Shown: piece after piece, positions 33,601 to 43,059 of the stretch
How the letters are laid out: the number at the start of each line of letters is the position of its first letter
Numbering within the stretch: the first letter of the stretch is position 1
Source: Corynebacterium sp. J010B-136
GTDB taxonomy: Bacteria; Actinomycetota; Actinomycetes; Mycobacteriales; Mycobacteriaceae
Length of the DNA stretch: 64,000 nucleotides
Direction: 5' to 3'
NCBI RefSeq assembly: GCF_002967075.1
Contig: NZ_PUGE01000003.1
Span: 124,001 to 188,000, forward strand
Position numbers and translations under genes: made by a program
The notes under the pieces: generated by a model
Database searches by the model: none
What the model saw: only the letters and a program-made list of their open reading frames with translations
What the model was told of the DNA's origin: nothing

Positions 33601-33702
33601 CGTGCGTGCAGTGTGTCAAGAGCATGCTGACTTCGCGCGGCGAAGACAACTCATCGACAAGGTCCCTTAACGGGTGTTGATTGAGATAGCTTCGCAGCCA
33701 GG

Positions 33703-33719
33703 GTGCGGCAAAACCGCAC
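33703..33719 (+). promoter_or_regulatory. Hairpin in the rpsB leader
   Basis: GTGCGG-CAAAA-CCGCAC: perfect 6-bp stem with a five-base loop, 38 bases before the rpsB ATG. No T-run follows, so it is not a terminator. S2 represses its own leader in other bacteria; whether this element is the target is not shown. Confidence 0.4.
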
Positions 33720-33757
33720 AATTATTGTACAAAACCGAAACTGAAAGCGAGCGAAAC

Positions 33758-34555
33758 ATGGCAGTTGTAACCATGCGCGAGCTCCTCGACGCTGGTGTGC
33801 ACTTTGGTCACCAGACCCGTCGTTGGAACCCAAAAATGCGTCGTCACATCTTCACCGATCGTAACGGCATCTACATCATTGACTTGCAGCAAACCCTGAC
33901 CTACATCGATGAAGCATTCGAGTTCGTCAAGGAAACCGTTGCTCACGGCGGTACCGTCTTGTTCGTTGGTACCAAGAAGCAGGCTCAGGAAGCAGTTGCT
34001 GAAGAGGCAACCCGCGTTGACATGCCTTACGTCAACCACCGTTGGTTGGGTGGCATGCTCACCAACTTCCAGACTGTCTCCAAGCGTCTGAAGCGCATGA
34101 AGGAACTTCAGGCAATGGATCAGGCTGAGGACGGCTACAAGGGCCGCACCAAGAAGGAAGTTCTCATGCTGACCCGCGAGCGCACCAAGCTGGAGCGCGT
34201 TCTCGGTGGCATCGCAGAGATGACCAAGGCTCCATCCGCACTGTGGATTGTTGACACCAACAAGGAGCACATCGCGGTTGCTGAGGCTCACAAGCTGAAC
34301 ATCCCTGTTGTTGCAATCTTGGACACCAACTGTGACCCAGATGACGTGAACTTCCCAATTCCAGGCAACGATGACGCAATCCGTGCAACCAAGTTGCTGA
34401 CCGGCATCATCGCTACCGCTGTTGAAGAGGGCAAGAAGTCCCGCGAAGAGCGTCAGTTGGCAGCAGCTAAGGAAGCTGCTGGTGACACCGCTGAGAAGGA
34501 CGAGCGCGACGCAGCTGAGGCTGCGGCAGAGTCCGACCCAGCATCGGCTGAATAA
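33758..34555 (+). CDS. rpsB: 30S ribosomal protein S2
   Basis: 265 aa. Typical S2 sequence from [20 protein letters not shown] through [15 protein letters not shown] to [17 protein letters not shown]-terminal tail rich in Ala, Glu and Asp. The ATG at 33758 is the family start; the longer frame from 33674 adds non-family residues. First gene of the rpsB-tsf-pyrH-frr-cdsA region, with its own promoter and a terminator-like hairpin behind it. Confidence 0.97.
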   Translation: MAVVTMRELLDAGVHFGHQTRRWNPKMRRHIFTDRNGIYIIDLQQTLTYIDEAFEFVKETVAHGGTVLFVGTKKQAQEAVAEEATRVDMPYVNHRWLGGMLTNFQTVSKRLKRMKELQAMDQAEDGYKGRTKKEVLMLTRERTKLERVLGGIAEMTKAPSALWIVDTNKEHIAVAEAHKLNIPVVAILDTNCDPDDVNFPIPGNDDAIRATKLLTGIIATAVEEGKKSREERQLAAAKEAAGDTAEKDERDAAEAAAESDPASAE

Positions 34556-34568
34556 GCTTATGTGACTT

Positions 34569-34603
34569 GCCCCCGTGCCGCGTACGGTGACGGGGGCTTG
34601 TTG
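34569..34603 (+). terminator. Hairpin between rpsB and tsf
   Basis: GCCCCCGT / ACGGGGGC with a 13-base loop, followed by TTGTTGTTG, a poor T-tract. Probably a partial terminator that lowers tsf relative to rpsB. Confidence 0.65.
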
Positions 34604-34632
34604 TTGACATAGCCGACGGATGCAATGAAAAT
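34604..34632 (+). promoter_or_regulatory. Predicted tsf promoter
   Basis: TTGACA (34604-34609), 17-base spacer, GAAAAT (34627-34632). A 7-bp inverted repeat TAGCCGA / TCGGCTA frames the -10 region (34610-34638) and could be an operator. Confidence 0.5.
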
Positions 34633-34688
34633 CGGCTACGCTATTTTTGTGAACATTGCTTGATTAAACAAGGAGGATCGCCCCGACT

Positions 34689-35501
34689 ATGGCGAACTAC
34701 ACTGCTGCTGATGTAAAGGCACTGCGCGAAGCTACCGGCTCCGGCATGCTTGACTGCAAGAAGGCCCTGGAAGAAGCTGGCGGCGACTACGACAAGGCTG
34801 TCGAAATTTTGCGCATCAAGGGCGCAAAGTCCGTTTCCAAGCGTGCTGACCGTGAAGCTACCGAAGGCCTCGTTGCTGTTTCCGGTAACACCATGGTTGA
34901 AATCAACTGTGAGACCGACTTCGTTGCAAAGAACGCTGACTTCCGTGCTTTCGCTGACAAGATCGTTGAAGCAGCTGCTGCTGCTAAGGCTAACTCCACT
35001 GAGGAGCTCAACGCAGTTCAGGTTGAGGGCAAGGACGTAGCTACCGTCATTGACGAAGAGTCCGCAAAGATCGGCGAGAAGCTGCAGGCACGTCGTGCAG
35101 TTACCGTTGAAGGCGACAACGTTGCTGTTTACCTGCACCAGCGTTCCGCTGACCTGCCACCAGCAGTTGGCGTTCTGGTTTCCTACGAAGGCGACGCAGA
35201 TGCAGCTCGTGCGGTTGCAATGCAGGTTGCTGCGATGAAGGCAGAGTACCTGACCCGCGAAGATGTTCCAGCTGAGATCGTGGAGAAGGAGCGCGAAATC
35301 GCTGAGGCTACCACTCGCGAAGAGGGCAAGCCTGAAGCTGCACTGCCTAAGATTGTTGAAGGCCGCCTGAATGGCTTCTACAAGTCCATCGTTCTTCTGG
35401 AGCAGGCTGCATTGTCTGACTCCAAGAAGACCGTGAAGCAGGTTGCTGAAGAAGCTGGCACCACCATCACCGGCTTTGTCCGCTACGAGGTTGGCGCTTA
35501 A
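34689..35501 (+). CDS. tsf: Elongation factor Ts
   Basis: Guanine nucleotide exchange factor for EF-Tu; 270 aa. Signature motifs [22 protein letters not shown] and the core [13 protein letters not shown] are present, followed by the dimer/coiled-coil part. ATG with AAGGAGG upstream (12-base gap). A strong terminator follows. Confidence 0.97.
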   Translation: MANYTAADVKALREATGSGMLDCKKALEEAGGDYDKAVEILRIKGAKSVSKRADREATEGLVAVSGNTMVEINCETDFVAKNADFRAFADKIVEAAAAAKANSTEELNAVQVEGKDVATVIDEESAKIGEKLQARRAVTVEGDNVAVYLHQRSADLPPAVGVLVSYEGDADAARAVAMQVAAMKAEYLTREDVPAEIVEKEREIAEATTREEGKPEAALPKIVEGRLNGFYKSIVLLEQAALSDSKKTVKQVAEEAGTTITGFVRYEVGA

Positions 35502-35518
35502 GTTTTAAGTTGATGTGA

Positions 35519-35551
35519 AAACCCGGCCAGATGCCTGGCCGGGTTTTTGTG
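35519..35551 (+). terminator. tsf terminator
   Basis: Stem AACCCGGCCAG / CTGGCCGGGTT with a short ATGC loop, followed by TTTTGTG. Confidence 0.92.
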
Positions 35552-35604
35552 TGCCTAATGTAAGATAGAACAGACTCGAAATCACCATCAAGGAGACGTA
35601 TCCC

Positions 35605-36330
35605 GTGACCACTGAAAGCCGTCGTACAGCCTATAAGCGCGTGATGTTAAAACTAGGCGGTGAAATGTTCGGCGGTGGGCAAGTCGGCATTGATCCGGAT
35701 GTAGTAGAAAATGTAGCTCGTCAGATCGCAGAAATTGCTCGTTCCGGCACCGAGGTGGCAGTGGTCATCGGCGGCGGTAACTTCTTCCGTGGTGCAGAAC
35801 TTTCCCAGCGTGGCATGGATCGTGCCCGTTCTGACTACATGGGCATGCTCGGCACGGTCATGAACTGCTTGGCTTTGCAGGACTTCCTGGGCCAGCTGGA
35901 CGTTGACTGCCGCGTGCAGACCTCCATCAACATGGCGCAGGTTGCTGAGCCATATCTACCGCTGCGCGCTGTGCGCCACTTGGAAAAGGGCCGCGTTGTT
36001 ATCTTCGGCGCCGGCATGGGTATGCCATATTTCTCCACCGACACCACTGCTGCTCAGCGTGCATTGGAAATTGGTTGTGAGGTTCTATTCCTTGCCAAGG
36101 GCGTCGATGGCGTCTATTCCGACGATCCACGTTCTAACCCAGATGCAGAGCTCTATGATGAAATTACTCCACGTGAGGTCATCGAACGCGGCCTGAAAGT
36201 TGCAGACGCTACCGCATTTAGCCTGTGCATGGATAACAATATGCCGATTCTCGTATTCAACCTATTGACCGAGGGCAATATTGCCCGCGCCGTCAACGGT
36301 GAGCGTATCGGTACCTTGGTTCAGTCTTAG
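35605..36330 (+). CDS. pyrH: UMP kinase
   Basis: Phosphorylates UMP to UDP for pyrimidine nucleotide synthesis; amino-acid-kinase fold, 241 aa. Motifs [12 protein letters not shown] (phosphate binding), [11 protein letters not shown], and [16 protein letters not shown] are all present. GTG start with AAGGAG six to ten bases upstream. Followed 39 bases later by frr, probably the same transcript. Confidence 0.96.
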   Translation: MTTESRRTAYKRVMLKLGGEMFGGGQVGIDPDVVENVARQIAEIARSGTEVAVVIGGGNFFRGAELSQRGMDRARSDYMGMLGTVMNCLALQDFLGQLDVDCRVQTSINMAQVAEPYLPLRAVRHLEKGRVVIFGAGMGMPYFSTDTTAAQRALEIGCEVLFLAKGVDGVYSDDPRSNPDAELYDEITPREVIERGLKVADATAFSLCMDNNMPILVFNLLTEGNIARAVNGERIGTLVQS

Positions 36331-36369
36331 TCTGCTAAATTGAATTCGAATTAATAAGGAGATCACATC

Positions 36370-36927
36370 ATGATTGATGAAATTCAGCTGGAATCAGAAG
36401 AGCGCATGGCCAACTCGGTGGAGCACACCCGTGAAGAACTGGTGACTATCCGCACCGGACGTGCTAACCCGTCTATGTTCAACGGTGTCGTTGCCGAATA
36501 CTACGGTGTTCCAACTCCAATCACGCAGATGTCTTCCATCAGCGTTCCAGAGCCACGCATGCTGCTTATCAAGCCTTATGAGCAGTCCATGATGGGCGAA
36601 ATCGAAAACGCCATTCGTAACTCCGACCTTGGTGTTAACCCAACCAATGATGGTCAGGTTCTGCGGGTTACCATTCCACAGCTAACTGAAGAGCGTCGTC
36701 GTGACCTGGTCAAGGTTGCGAAGTCCAAGGGCGAAGACGGCAAGATTGCTATCCGCAATATTCGTCGTAAGGCCATGGAACAGCTTAAGAAGCTGCAAAA
36801 AGATGGCGACGCTGGCGAGGACGAAATCGCTGCAGCTGAAAAGGAAATGGAAAAGATTACCCATAACTACATCGAGCAGGTGGATAAGCTCGTTGCCAAT
36901 AAGGAAGCTGAGTTGATGGAAGTTTAA
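36370..36927 (+). CDS. frr: Ribosome recycling factor
   Basis: With EF-G splits post-termination ribosomes. 185 aa, normal length. The conserved start of the three-helix bundle ([20 protein letters not shown]) and [17 protein letters not shown] are seen. AAGGAG before the ATG. An intrinsic terminator lies between it and cdsA. Confidence 0.97.
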   Translation: MIDEIQLESEERMANSVEHTREELVTIRTGRANPSMFNGVVAEYYGVPTPITQMSSISVPEPRMLLIKPYEQSMMGEIENAIRNSDLGVNPTNDGQVLRVTIPQLTEERRRDLVKVAKSKGEDGKIAIRNIRRKAMEQLKKLQKDGDAGEDEIAAAEKEMEKITHNYIEQVDKLVANKEAELMEV

Positions 36928-36951
36928 TCTTCCTTAAGATTCTTTTCCCAG

Positions 36952-36979
36952 GTGCTGCCGTTGAAGCGGCAGCACTTTT
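36952..36979 (+). terminator. frr terminator
   Basis: GTGCTGCCG / CGGCAGCAC with a six-base loop, followed by TTTTC. Confidence 0.85.
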
Positions 36980-36999
36980 CATATGGACGAAGGGCGACG

Positions 37000-37842
37000 A
37001 TGAAAACTGTGCCAAAACCGAAAAATAGTGCCGGGCGCAATCTTCCGGTGGCTATTGGCGTTGGTATTGGGTTAGGTGCACTCGTAATCTTTGCGATGTG
37101 GGCTGGCCAGCTAGCCTGGTACATCGTCGTGGCGGCAGCAGTAGCAGTTGCCATGTGGGAAGTGCTGACACGCCTGCGTGAGCACTCTTATCACCTTCCA
37201 CGCACATTGATGATCCTCGGCGGTCAGGCAATGGTGTGGAGCTCTTGGCCTTTGGAAACTAAAGGTCTCATGGCGGTCTACGTCATTTCAGTCTTAGCGC
37301 TGATGTTTGGCCGGCTCTTTCACAACGGTAGGCATCGTCCGCCGATCAACTACCTGCGGGATATGTCAGTCGGCGTCTTTGTGCTGACCTGGATTCCGAT
37401 GTTTGGCTCTTTTGCGGCGATGTTATCTGCCACGTCGCAGGGTGCTGCGACCATCTTGGTGTTTATGCTCTGCGTCGTCGCATCTGATACCGGTGGCTAT
37501 ATCACCGGTGTTATGTTTGGTTCGCACCCGATGGCACCAGCGGTTAGTCCGAAGAAATCCTGGGAAGGTTTCGCCGGCTCTATTGTATTTGGCATGGTTA
37601 CCGGTGCGCTCAGCATTCACTTCTTGCTGGAACGCGAAGCCTGGGTTGGCGCGATCATGGGCCTTGGCCTGGTGGTGTGCGCGAGCCTCGGAGATTTAGT
37701 GGAGTCTCAATTCAAACGCGAACTGGGCATTAAAGATATGTCGAATATCTTGCCTGGCCACGGCGGTCTGATGGACCGCCTCGATGGCATGTTGCCAGCC
37801 GCGATGGTTACCTGGGTGGCTATTTCTTTCCTAGGCGTTTGA
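37000..37842 (+). CDS. cdsA: Phosphatidate cytidylyltransferase
   Basis: Makes CDP-diacylglycerol from phosphatidate and CTP in the membrane, the precursor of phospholipids such as phosphatidylinositol. 280 aa, about seven membrane segments. Family signature at the C-terminal end: SLGDLVESQFKRELGIKD then PGHGGLMDRLDGML. The ATG at 37000 has GAAGGGCG upstream; the frame from 36952 overlaps the terminator. The end overlaps the convergent LapA-like gene by 23 bases. Confidence 0.95.
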   Translation: MKTVPKPKNSAGRNLPVAIGVGIGLGALVIFAMWAGQLAWYIVVAAAVAVAMWEVLTRLREHSYHLPRTLMILGGQAMVWSSWPLETKGLMAVYVISVLALMFGRLFHNGRHRPPINYLRDMSVGVFVLTWIPMFGSFAAMLSATSQGAATILVFMLCVVASDTGGYITGVMFGSHPMAPAVSPKKSWEGFAGSIVFGMVTGALSIHFLLEREAWVGAIMGLGLVVCASLGDLVESQFKRELGIKDMSNILPGHGGLMDRLDGMLPAAMVTWVAISFLGV

Positions 37843-38191
37843 TTTGGCGGCGCAGCTCCAGCATGCGCCAGCCGCCAATAAGAGCCATAAATAATGCTCC
37901 GCCAATAGCAAAAAGCAAGAATGCGATTCCAGCGGGGAATGCTCCGGACCATGCGAAGATGTTTAGCTCTACCGACTGCTGATTTTGCAGAATAAACACA
38001 ATCAACAAAATCAAAAGCAGGAAACCGATAATCAGCGCAATCCATGTAGATGCCGCAACAGAACCTTTGACCTTAGTAGGCTGCGCGGGGGTTGGCTCTA
38101 CCGAGGTTGCTTCTACAGGGGCTGTTTCCTCAGTTGTAGGTTCAATTTCGGTGTATTCGAATTCTTCATTAGGTGTAGTCATACTCCTCAT
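37820..38191 (-). CDS. LapA-like (DUF1049) membrane protein
   Basis: 123 aa. A Thr/Pro/Glu-rich N-terminal part (~45 residues) precedes two membrane segments, WIALIIGFLLLILLIVFIL and AGIAFLLFAIGGALFMALIG, linked by the conserved QNQQSVELNIFAWSGAFP stretch. LapA proteins assist envelope assembly in E. coli; the role in actinobacteria is not defined. ATG 38191 is chosen because GAGGAG lies only one base before the alternative ATG at 38182. Confidence 0.83.
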   Translation of the reverse strand: MRSMTTPNEEFEYTEIEPTTEETAPVEATSVEPTPAQPTKVKGSVAASTWIALIIGFLLLILLIVFILQNQQSVELNIFAWSGAFPAGIAFLLFAIGGALFMALIGGWRMLELRRQIKRLGKK

Positions 38192-38263
38192 TAAATCGCC
38201 TGAAATCGGTTTTGCCCACTCAACCCGCCCAAAATTGGGAGAAATAGGCTAAATCATGCGAAG

Positions 38264-39367
38264 ATGTCGGATATGGCGCAACCAATTGAATTAAATTTTA
38301 CAAAACCCCGTCGCGGGCTTCCTCCGAAGCACTTCGCTGACTACACCCAGGCAGAGCGCATTGAAATCCTAGCTGAGCTGGGTCTGCCAAAGTTCCGTGC
38401 TAAGCAGTTGGCTAAGCACTACTACGTCCACCACACCGTGGATGTGGAAGAGATGACCGATATCCCAGAGTCCGCGCGCAAGGACATCCAGGAGAAATTC
38501 TTCCCACCGCTGATGACCCAGATCCGCGGCTTTTCTACCGACGACGGAGAGACCACCAAGTCCCTGTGGCGTCTACATGATGGCACCCTGCTGGAATCCG
38601 TACTCATGCGTTACCCTGGTCGCGCAACGCTGTGTATCTCTTCCCAGGCTGGCTGTGGCATGGCGTGTCCTTTCTGCGCAACCGGGCAGGGTGGCCTGGA
38701 TCGCAACCTCTCTACCGCAGAGATCGTCGAGCAGCTCCGCAATGCGTCGAAGACCATGGAAGCTGAAGGCAGCCGTTTGAGCAATGTCGTGTTCATGGGC
38801 ATGGGCGAGCCGCTGGCTAACTACAAGCGCGTTGTGCATGCTGTGAAGCAATTTACTGACCCTGATGGATTTGGGATGTCGATGCGCAACATCACCATCT
38901 CCACGGTTGGCCTGGCACCAGCAGTTCGCAAGCTTGCCGATGAAGGCCTGTCCTGCACCCTCGCGATTTCCCTGCACACGCCTGACGATGAGTTCCGTAA
39001 CGAGCTCGTTCCGGTAAACCAGCGCTGGGATGTTGAAGAGATTCTGGATGCGGCCCGCTACTACGTTGATAAGACTTCGCGTCGTGTCTCCATCGAGTAT
39101 GCGCTCATCCGCGACAAAAACGATCAGGATTTCCGCGCAGATATGCTTGGCGAAAAGTTGCACAAGGCACTAGGCTCGAAAGTCCACGTCAACTTGATTC
39201 CGCTGAACCCAACTCCTGGGTCCGAGTGGGACGCTTCACCAAAAGATCGTCAGGAAGAGTTTGTTCGCAGGGTAATTGCTCAAGGTGTGCCATGCACCGT
39301 CCGCGACACTAAGGGACAGGAGATTGCCGCAGCGTGTGGACAGCTCGCCGCTGAAGAAAGGCAATAA
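38264..39367 (+). CDS. rlmN: Dual-specificity rRNA/tRNA methyltransferase RlmN
   Basis: Radical-SAM enzyme that methylates C2 of A2503 in 23S rRNA and A37 in some tRNAs. 367 aa. The CxxxCxxC cluster motif is [24 protein letters not shown] and the mechanism Cys in [10 protein letters not shown] are present. Its TAA overlaps the ATG of an ABC ATPase gene, an unusual coupling. Confidence 0.96.
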   Translation: MSDMAQPIELNFTKPRRGLPPKHFADYTQAERIEILAELGLPKFRAKQLAKHYYVHHTVDVEEMTDIPESARKDIQEKFFPPLMTQIRGFSTDDGETTKSLWRLHDGTLLESVLMRYPGRATLCISSQAGCGMACPFCATGQGGLDRNLSTAEIVEQLRNASKTMEAEGSRLSNVVFMGMGEPLANYKRVVHAVKQFTDPDGFGMSMRNITISTVGLAPAVRKLADEGLSCTLAISLHTPDDEFRNELVPVNQRWDVEEILDAARYYVDKTSRRVSIEYALIRDKNDQDFRADMLGEKLHKALGSKVHVNLIPLNPTPGSEWDASPKDRQEEFVRRVIAQGVPCTVRDTKGQEIAAACGQLAAEERQ

Positions 39368-40116
39368 TGGACGCACTTCGGATCGAAGGCCTCAGCAAGA
39401 AATACGGCGACAAGATCGCTGTAGACAATCTCAATTTGAGCATTCCTTATGGCTCAATTTATGGCATTGTCGGTCCGAATGGAGCAGGTAAAACCACGAC
39501 CTTAACCATGGTCTGTGGAATTACTAAGCCCGATGCAGGTACCGCGTGGATCGCAGGACATGAAACCGGAACCTTAGAGTCCAAGAAGGCTATGGGCCTT
39601 TTAATGGATGGGGCGCCGGTCTTTGAAAAACTCTCTGGTGCCGAATACCTGCAATACCTTGGCGCACTGCGCAGCATGGCCGAGGAAGAAGTCCAAGAAC
39701 GCAGCAGGGAATTACTTTCAGCGCTTGGGCTTGCCGATGCCGCGACGAAATACATCGGGGACTATTCCGCCGGTATGACTAAGAAAATTCTGCTTGCCGG
39801 CGCAATTTTGCATGATCCGGAAGTCCTCATCCTCGACGAACCTCTTGAAGCGGTCGACCCAGTTTCTTCTCGCATGGTGCAGCAGCTTTTGCGCAGCTAT
39901 GCAGCACGCGGCGGAACCGTCGTCCTTTCCTCCCACGTCATGGAGCTGGTTGAAGGGCTGTGTGACCACGTAGCTCTCATCAACAATGGGCAAGTCGCAG
40001 TAGATGGCCAGCTTGATGAGGTACGCCAGGGCAAATCGCTTACCGATGTCTTCGTCGAGTACGCCGGCGGTGCCGAATTCGACGATTCAACCTTTACTTG
40101 GCTGCGGGGGAACTAA
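39367..40116 (+). CDS. ABC transporter ATP-binding protein
   Basis: 249-aa ATPase. Walker A GPNGAGKTTT, signature region YSAGMTKKILLAGAIL (degenerate LSGGQ), Walker B VLILDEPLEAVDP, and SSHVMELVEGLCD. Partner of the following permease. Its start overlaps the rlmN stop and its stop overlaps the permease start. The set looks like a bacteriocin/drug or lipid ABC-2 type exporter, substrate unknown. Confidence 0.93.
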   Translation: MDALRIEGLSKKYGDKIAVDNLNLSIPYGSIYGIVGPNGAGKTTTLTMVCGITKPDAGTAWIAGHETGTLESKKAMGLLMDGAPVFEKLSGAEYLQYLGALRSMAEEEVQERSRELLSALGLADAATKYIGDYSAGMTKKILLAGAILHDPEVLILDEPLEAVDPVSSRMVQQLLRSYAARGGTVVLSSHVMELVEGLCDHVALINNGQVAVDGQLDEVRQGKSLTDVFVEYAGGAEFDDSTFTWLRGN

Positions 40117-41579
40117 TGACCTCCACTCTATTTAGACTCCACCGCACGCTGTGGTGGCGCACCATCAAATCCAACCCGACGGTGCTCGTCGCAGGCGGCA
40201 TGATCTTGGGCTACGGACTTCTTAGCGTCTTGTCTATGGCTTTCGAAGTCAACTCTCCTGAGGCGCTACATGCACCCGTTGCCTTCGGCATGGCCGCGAT
40301 GTTGATTTTGGCGATGGCGATGCCTGCCAATGAGCAACAAATCACGCAGGAAACTTTCCGTACGCTTCCGATAGACAACTTAAAGCCCGCGATGGCGCTT
40401 TCTTCTTTGTGGACCTCGCGCGCGATGCTGACGATATTTTTCACCATTATTTGGGCGGGCTTCGCCTTTACTCAGCTTCCTCTTGTCCAGGGCATAATGT
40501 TTATCATTGGCTCTGTTATCGCAGCAGCCACCACGATTGTGTACATGGATGTCATCGCGAAGATCGGCAAATCACGTAAGGAAGTTCTTGGCCTTATCGG
40601 CGGTATCGGAGTTATCGCCGTAATATTTTTCGCCGTCAACATCACCAACTCCGCAGCGATGGACCTCCCTCTCGATGAGGTAGGCGAGATTGCAGCATGG
40701 ACCCCATTTGCGGCGGCCACTGGGTGGGCCACAGGGAGCATCGCCAAGCTGCTCATTGCTGTTGCAACCCTGGCGCTGGGGGTGTGGCTATGGTGGCGCG
40801 ATATCGAGGAAGCACCTGCGCGCGTCAAAGACCACGACAAGTCAGATTTAACATTGCCGTTTGTGCCACATACACCAGCTGGTATCGAATTTGCGCGCAG
40901 TCTGCGCTACGTATTCCGTGATAATCGACTTCTGCTGTCAGTGTTGGTCCTTCCGATTGTGGTTATTGTTTTGATGGTGCAATCAACAGCGCAGGGAATT
41001 CCGGAGATTTCCTACGTCGCAGTGGTCATGAGTGCGCTACTTGCGGGCTCCATTGCTGTTAATGACTTCGGCTACGACGGGCCGGCAATGTGGGTAAAGA
41101 TGGTTGCGCCAGTGCCAACCTCGCGCCTTCTACTCGCGCGGCACTGGGCACACATGAGCCTTTCTGCCTTGGTCACCGTAGTTTTTGCGATCATCATTCT
41201 GGTGATTCACGGAATCACGAGCGTCACCATGATGGTCTGTTTCGTCAGTATCGGCGTGCTGATGGTCTCAGCTGCACTTTCGTTACTCCTTACTGCATTC
41301 AACCCTTATCCGGTTGCACCTCCCGGAACTAGTCCATGGGCAGACAAGTCCGGCTATTCGGGTGCCGCCTTTATCGCAGTCTTTGCGCTTATGTTCTTAG
41401 GCTGGATTCCCGTTGCACCTGGTGTGGTGTTGTTCTTCCTCGGATATCAAGTTTTGGGCATTGCTATCGCGCTGATCATTCCAGCTGCAATTTACGGTGG
41501 CGTTATCGCTGTGGTGACCAAGAATGCGGCCTCGCGAATGCCGAAGGTTTATGCGAAAGCAGGCTCCTGGGTCAATTAA
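40116..41579 (+). CDS. ABC transporter permease (ABC-2 like)
   Basis: 487 aa with 10-12 hydrophobic segments and no enzyme motif. The ATG at 40116 overlaps the ATPase stop (TAATG). The protein is membrane-embedded through most of its length with a charged loop around residues 240-260 (DIEEAPARVKDHDKSD). It forms a two-gene exporter with the ATPase. The stop is interlocked with that of the convergent HNH gene in TTAA. Confidence 0.85.
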   Translation: MTSTLFRLHRTLWWRTIKSNPTVLVAGGMILGYGLLSVLSMAFEVNSPEALHAPVAFGMAAMLILAMAMPANEQQITQETFRTLPIDNLKPAMALSSLWTSRAMLTIFFTIIWAGFAFTQLPLVQGIMFIIGSVIAAATTIVYMDVIAKIGKSRKEVLGLIGGIGVIAVIFFAVNITNSAAMDLPLDEVGEIAAWTPFAAATGWATGSIAKLLIAVATLALGVWLWWRDIEEAPARVKDHDKSDLTLPFVPHTPAGIEFARSLRYVFRDNRLLLSVLVLPIVVIVLMVQSTAQGIPEISYVAVVMSALLAGSIAVNDFGYDGPAMWVKMVAPVPTSRLLLARHWAHMSLSALVTVVFAIIILVIHGITSVTMMVCFVSIGVLMVSAALSLLLTAFNPYPVAPPGTSPWADKSGYSGAAFIAVFALMFLGWIPVAPGVVLFFLGYQVLGIAIALIIPAAIYGGVIAVVTKNAASRMPKVYAKAGSWVN

Positions 41580-42895
41580 AAGGGAGGTTCTTCATCGTCG
41601 AACTCCTGAAGAACTTCCTCCGCGATTTTCTCGGCAACGTCATCGACTTCGGCCAGCATCTGCGCGAAGGCACGGGCGTTGCGTCGGCGAGACGCATTGG
41701 CTTGTGCCACTGTTTGTGCCCACCGCGCCTTGCCTTCAGACATGGGGCCGCTCGGCAAGCTGGTTTCCCACGAACCGTCACTAAAAAGCCAATAGATCTC
41801 GCGGGTAAAGGGATCCATGATGTAAAAGGCACGACGGTCGGTCTTCACGTTGTGGTGGTGCTGGCATAGACTCGCGATATTCCAAGCAGAAGTCGGGCCG
41901 CCTTCGCTGTGATTGTGTCGATGGTCAGTCTGGGACTTGTGCGCAGAGACATCGCAGCCGGGCCAGCGGCAGGTGCCGTCCAAGCCCACCACCGCGGCAC
42001 GAATGGCATCGGTGGGAGAGTAGGCCTCGGTTTCAGCGGTGCTAGCGTCATCCATGTCTCTGGTGCTGGAGAGTCTTTCGAGCATCTCCTCGGCGTCATC
42101 TGGGTCGAGCCAACCGATCCCCGGAATAAACACCGGTGCGGATTCAGTCTTGTGTTGGTACAAATTTAAGATCAGTTTTGCCTGCGGCTTTTCTTCACCG
42201 GTGAGCAATTCAATTGCAGCTTTAGCGTGAGATATGCCTTTGCGCTTCGCCAGTTCCTTGATGCATTCGTCAATCACTGCGCCAGCTTCAGCACCGGTTT
42301 GCAGCTCAATGAATGCCTGCTTCCCGGAGTAATTGATGTTATAACGCAGGCGCGCTTTGGCTTTGACATTGGGTAAAGAAGAATCCTCAAGAGCAATGAG
42401 CTCATTGAGGAAATTAATAATGGAACGACGCGATGGCATGCGTTGATTGCGTCGGGTTGGGGTGAGATACTCTGCTAATTTCTCATCGATGCGTTGCATC
42501 ATCGCTGCATCTGGAGAAGGCCCTAGCTTGTCCAGCGTGTTGTTGATACCGATGAGCCGGTCGATATCCAGGTGAACCAGCCGATAAAAGACCGCAGAAG
42601 TCACGGGCAGCTCTGCCAAACGCACGAGGCCAAATACCGCGGCACGTACGTAGCCTATGGTGACGCCGAATGTTGATGACATCCGGCGGGCATAGAGTTC
42701 GAAATCATCATCTTCGTCGGGGATCTGTTGCATCCAGATATTTAGGTCCACGCACCGGCGGATCATGCCCTGGACAGCAACTGGGTCATTGGTGTTGTTG
42801 ATGGAGTAATAAGCTTGTTCGTTTAACGGTTCAGGTCTAAGGGTGCAACCAAGTACATCCCAGTCAATTACATTGAGCGTTGCGGTGTTAGTCAT
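41576..42895 (-). CDS. DUF222/HNH endonuclease-domain protein (13E12 type), copy 2
   Basis: 439-aa paralogue of the HNH protein at 11053-12180, longer at the N-terminus. HNH motif: CRWPGCDVSAHKSQTDHRHN, then GGPTSAWNIASLCQHHH, with the Cys and His ligands intact. The N-terminal ~270 residues are helical DUF222. A strong promoter with an exact TATAAT lies upstream, flanked by LexA-like sequences, so damage control is possible. Function of the family is unsettled. Confidence 0.86.
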   Translation of the reverse strand: MTNTATLNVIDWDVLGCTLRPEPLNEQAYYSINNTNDPVAVQGMIRRCVDLNIWMQQIPDEDDDFELYARRMSSTFGVTIGYVRAAVFGLVRLAELPVTSAVFYRLVHLDIDRLIGINNTLDKLGPSPDAAMMQRIDEKLAEYLTPTRRNQRMPSRRSIINFLNELIALEDSSLPNVKAKARLRYNINYSGKQAFIELQTGAEAGAVIDECIKELAKRKGISHAKAAIELLTGEEKPQAKLILNLYQHKTESAPVFIPGIGWLDPDDAEEMLERLSSTRDMDDASTAETEAYSPTDAIRAAVVGLDGTCRWPGCDVSAHKSQTDHRHNHSEGGPTSAWNIASLCQHHHNVKTDRRAFYIMDPFTREIYWLFSDGSWETSLPSGPMSEGKARWAQTVAQANASRRRNARAFAQMLAEVDDVAEKIAEEVLQEFDDEEPPF

Positions 42896-42921
42896 TAGAT
42901 TATTCGCAGTTCCTAAAGTAT

Positions 42922-42935
42922 TCGAACATGTAATC
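42922..42935 (-). promoter_or_regulatory. Degenerate LexA-like box 1
   Basis: TCGAACATGTAATC: the left half TCGAACA fits the SOS box (TCGAAMANNTGTTCGA), the right half is decayed. It lies just downstream of the HNH promoter. Confidence 0.35.
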
Positions 42936-42943
42936 TAATGGCT

Positions 42944-42971
42944 ATTATAGCGACGGCCCAGACTAAAGCAA
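42944..42971 (-). promoter_or_regulatory. Strong promoter of HNH copy 2
   Basis: On the minus strand TTGCTT (42966-42971), 16-base spacer, TATAAT (42944-42949), an exact -10 consensus. Confidence 0.68.
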
Positions 42972-42990
42972 TAGCTTGGATGGAATTCTT

Positions 42991-43006
42991 TCGAATATAT
43001 GTTCAC
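42991..43006 (-). promoter_or_regulatory. Degenerate LexA-like box 2
   Basis: TCGAATATATGTTCAC: agrees with 11 of the 14 fixed positions of the corynebacterial SOS box. Lies just upstream of the HNH -35 box; together with box 1 it brackets the promoter. Confidence 0.4.
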
Positions 43007-43017
43007 TCAAGTGGGCA

Positions 43018-43046
43018 AAGAAAAAACCGCTTCCGAAGAAGCGGTT
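43018..43046 (-). terminator. Terminator of the DUF2631 gene
   Basis: AACCGCTTC / GAAGCGGTT with a four-base loop; on the minus strand it is followed by TTTTTTCTTTG. Confidence 0.9.
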
Positions 43047-43059
43047 AAAGCGGCGCTAG

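Larger units (their letters stand above)
33446..33757. other. Intergenic region upstream of rpsB with DnaA boxes, promoter and hairpin
   Basis: No gene seen in these 312 bases. They hold a pair of DnaA-box repeats, a near-consensus promoter and a ~150-nt rpsB leader with a hairpin. The starts of the M23-like gene and rpsB face away from each other. Confidence 0.6.
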
